A stretch of 15,535 nucleotides of DNA from an uncultured Spirochaetales bacterium (GTDB taxonomy: Bacteria; Spirochaetota; Spirochaetia; Sphaerochaetales; Sphaerochaetaceae), in the NCBI GenBank assembly GCA_934271365.1, contig CAKQRI010000040.1, forward strand, positions 1 through 15,535, given 5' to 3'. Position 1 is the first letter of the stretch. Each line of letters begins with the position of its first letter. This document shows positions 14,072 through 15,535 of the stretch, in pieces. A program made the position numbers and the translations under genes. The notes beneath the pieces are model-generated. The model was not told the origin of the DNA, ran no database searches, and saw only the letters and a program-made list of their open reading frames with translations.

Positions 14072-15018
14072 ATGAAAAGATTTATTCTTATCTCAGATGT
14101 TGCTTTTTTTCAGTATCCTGTGCTTCTGATGCTTCTGAGACTTCACTGAAGATAAATCCAGAGGCAAAGTCATATCTTTATTCAACTGTCATTGAGACAG
14201 AAAGACCTGAGCTTGATGAGGAGACAAAGGCTCTTATATCTGCCTATCAGAAGAATCCTACAGAAGATAATAGGTCAAAGCTAAGAGCACAGATAGCAAT
14301 AAGCTATGATGAGGTTGTTGATAAGAAGAAAGATAAGCTAGAGGAGCTAAGATCCACAGCGAAAGAGAAGTCTAAGATTGATGAGATGGAAGTAATCGTA
14401 GATGAGATGATACGTGATAGGGAGAACCATATTGATCAGGCTCTATCAAGATTCATGGATCCAAGGCTGAAACCTGGAGCAAGAGAATCTGAAGATGGAT
14501 ATCTTCCTATCCTGGGAGCAGCACAGAATGTCTCAATTGCATTTACTGCAGTAACAAATTCTGGATATCGTGAGTTTCTGGAATCTAATGGCAATGATAC
14601 CAGTTTGTATGAGGGAAATGATGACTTTCCAGCTGTGAATGTTTCATTTGAAGATGCTGTCGCGTATTGCAATTGGCTTTCAGAGAGAGATGAAACAGCT
14701 GTGTATAGGCTTCCAGATGAGAGTGAATGGGAGCAGGCAGCTGGCCATATGCCAAAAGATGCTGATTTCAACAGTGGTATTGAGCTCGGCATCTCTTCTG
14801 CATATTCATATCCTGATACCCTATCTGCATCTGGTGCTATTGGCATGTGGGGCAATGTCTGGGAATGGACACGTTCTGATAGAGATGGAGGCAAAGCCGT
14901 TAAAGGTGGTGCCTGGAATTTCGATAGGACTGACTGCAGAACTGAGAATAGAAATGAGAGCCGCAACCAGAACCGTGGATATGATAATGTAGGATTCAGG
15001 GTAGTAAGGGAATCATAA
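14072..15018 (+). pseudogene. Frameshifted lipoprotein with a formylglycine-enzyme-like (SUMF1/EgtB/PvdO) domain
   Basis: From the ATG at 14072 the frame gives MKRFILISDVAFF and soon stops. From the seven-T run at 14104-14110, the -1 frame continues SVSCASDASETS and stays open to 15018. Joined, they make a 315-residue protein: a signal peptide with a lipobox-like VSC, a charged helical region (to about residue 150), and an FGE-sulfatase domain. The domain has FPAVNVSFEDAVAYCNWL, YRLPDESEWEQAAG, MWGNVWEWTRS, GGAWNF and NVGFRVVR, ending at the C-terminus. Only the second of the two FGE copper-binding Cys is present (Phe replaces the first), so formylglycine synthesis is unlikely. The only in-frame ATG after the shift is at 14386, without a ribosome site, and would drop the signal. 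The frame may be broken, phase-variable, programmed, or a sequencing error. Confidence 0.75.
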
Positions 15019-15093
15019 TAGATTTAGGTAGTGTAAATAATTTTGTGGACTTTTAGATTAGGCTAGTCCAAAAACAATAAATATAGTACTTAG

Positions 15094-15112
15094 AGTCTGT
15101 GAACCACAGACT
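15094..15112. repeat. 8-bp inverted repeat with 3-base loop
   Basis: AGTCTGTG and CACAGACT are perfect complements around AAC. This is a tight stable hairpin, not followed by a T-run. Confidence 0.75.
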
Positions 15113-15143
15113 TGATCTAAGCAGAAAAATAATAAAGGTGCGA

Positions 15144-15182
15144 AATACATCTGTCAATGACTGCTTTGCTGGCAGATGTATT
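15144..15182. repeat. 13-bp inverted repeat, 13-base loop
   Basis: AATACATCTGTCA (15144-15156) pairs with TGGCAGATGTATT (15170-15182). Twelve of thirteen pairs are Watson-Crick and the remaining one is T-G. It is the strongest stem in the spacer. Confidence 0.8.
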
Positions 15183-15185
15183 ATC

Positions 15186-15207
15186 CCTCAAAAAATTGGT
15201 TTTGAGG
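15186..15207. repeat. 8-bp inverted repeat CCTCAAAA/TTTTGAGG
   Basis: The arms (15186-15193 and 15200-15207) are perfect around AATTGG. The same CCTCAA/TTGAGG pair recurs at 15225-15244, so four related half-repeats lie within 59 bases and could pair in alternative ways. Confidence 0.7.
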
Positions 15208-15339
15208 CTCTATGATCCCAGAGACCTCAAATAGGGGATTGAGGCCTTTCTCAGATATCTCTGTCCATATCCATTCCAATAAGGCATCATCATGCAGGAA
15301 TATCTTCTACTCCAGATTCCTGGATTTATATTAAAAAAG

Positions 15340-15367
15340 TAGACATAAAATAAGAAGGAAATATAAT
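15340..15367 (+). promoter_or_regulatory. Transposase promoter
   Basis: TAGACA (5/6) and a perfect TATAAT are 16 bases apart, about 29 bases before the orfA start. The -35 overlaps the inner part of the proposed terminal repeat, as is common in insertion sequences. Confidence 0.65.
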
Positions 15368-15395
15368 AAGGAAGAAGACAAGGAGGAAGAAGGGA

Positions 15396-15535
15396 ATGGG
15401 ATACACACCGAAGTATGATGAGGAATTCAAGAAGAATCTGGTAAGCATGCACAGCAAGGGGAAAAGCCAGGCAGAGCTCTGCAGGGAATATGGCGTTTCA
15501 GAATCGGCGCTGGCCAGGTGGATAAAGAGCTATGC
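15396..15535 (+). CDS. IS3-family transposase OrfA (partial)
   Basis: The first 46 residues of a transposase accessory protein are visible before the window ends. They read as a helix-turn-helix of the IS3 OrfA type: YDEEFKKNLVSMHSKGKS, then QAELCREYGVSESALARWIK, the DNA-recognition helices. The start is secure, with AGGAGG (15381-15386) nine bases before the ATG. In this family OrfA binds the terminal repeats and is usually joined to the DDE catalytic OrfB by a -1 frameshift; that part is outside the window, so whether the element is intact cannot be judged. Confidence 0.85.
   Translation, partial: MGYTPKYDEEFKKNLVSMHSKGKSQAELCREYGVSESALARWIKSY

Larger units (their letters stand above)
15019..15395. 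other. 377-bp hairpin-rich intergenic region
   Basis: No gene is supported on either strand. It contains, in order, TGGACT/AGTCCA (15045-15070), AGTCTGTG/CACAGACT, a 13-bp stem, CCTCAAAA/TTTTGAGG, CCTCAA/TTGAGG (15225-15244), then an insertion-sequence promoter. None of the hairpins has a proper T-run, so no terminator for the lipoprotein gene is clear. Confidence 0.7.
15321..15535 (+). mobile_element. Left end of an IS3-type insertion sequence (cut by the window edge)
   Basis: The element is identified by its orfA. The proposed left end at 15321 begins TGGATTTATA and runs into AAAAAAGTAGACA, the general pattern of IS3/IS150-type terminal repeats (TG at the tip, then A-run and GTNGACA). It is 75 bases before the orfA start. 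The right end and target duplication are outside the window, so the boundary is provisional. Confidence 0.55.

Noticed and set aside
14436..14966. 176-residue open frame antisense to the lipoprotein gene
   Set aside because: It is Ser/Pro/Leu-rich, low in complexity, has no ribosome site and mirrors the codon pattern of the real gene opposite.
15186..15244. CRISPR-like repeats (CCTCAA/TTGAGG)
   Set aside because: The units are 6-8 bases, alternate in orientation and have no regular spacers.
15210..15452. 80-residue minus-strand frame crossing the IS promoter
   Set aside because: It overlaps the transposase start and promoter, is low in complexity, and has no start signals.

Overview
The window looks like chromosomal DNA from an AT-leaning bacterium, most likely a spirochaete of the Treponema/Sphaerochaetaceae kind living in an anaerobic gut. 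The evidence is indirect: heavy use of AGA/AGG and ATA codons, a lipoprotein joining a helical stalk to a formylglycine-enzyme-like domain, a spirochaete-style long-chain acyl-CoA ligase, and a fermentative, amino-acid-centred gene set. There are no tRNA or rRNA genes, no CRISPR array and no prophage. The taxonomic call is inference from family recognition, not from a search.

Layout. Positions 71-139 (-) hold a signal-peptide-like stub. Positions 198-2019 (-) are a vsr-like endonuclease followed by a MATE exporter. Positions 2053-2191 hold a possible small RNA. Positions 2191-3225 (-) encode an HSL-type esterase. Positions 3385-4638 (-) encode a stand-alone GltD-like flavoprotein, divergent from a small unknown gene (4771-5139, +). 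Then come asnB (5249-6934, +) behind a terminator-like leader, a degenerate Hpt-like protein (6993-7340, -), a DUF1846 gene followed by an NSS-family transporter (10269-7381, -), gdhA (10384-11748, -), a 318-bp AT-rich divergent spacer with a striking repeated operator, an acyl-CoA ligase (12067-13956, +), a frameshifted lipoprotein (14072-15018, +), a hairpin-rich spacer, and the start of an IS3-type insertion sequence (15321 to the edge).

How the genes fit together. GdhA (ammonium into glutamate), AsnB (amide nitrogen), the GltD-like NAD(P)H oxidoreductase and the sodium-coupled amino-acid transporter lie within about 8 kb and suggest a loose nitrogen/amino-acid neighbourhood. Most are separate transcription units with their own terminators, so this is proximity rather than an operon.

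Two translation styles are visible. gltD-like, asnB, DUF1846, NSS, gdhA and the IS orfA have clear Shine-Dalgarno sequences. The vsr, Hpt-like, acyl-CoA ligase and lipoprotein genes lack one and have a -10-like box 6-11 bases before the ATG, as expected of leaderless mRNAs. I found no clear new defence system. The best leads are the poly-T frameshift in the leaderless lipoprotein, the TGTAAA operator array, the candidate small RNA at 2089-2191, and the hairpins before the insertion sequence.
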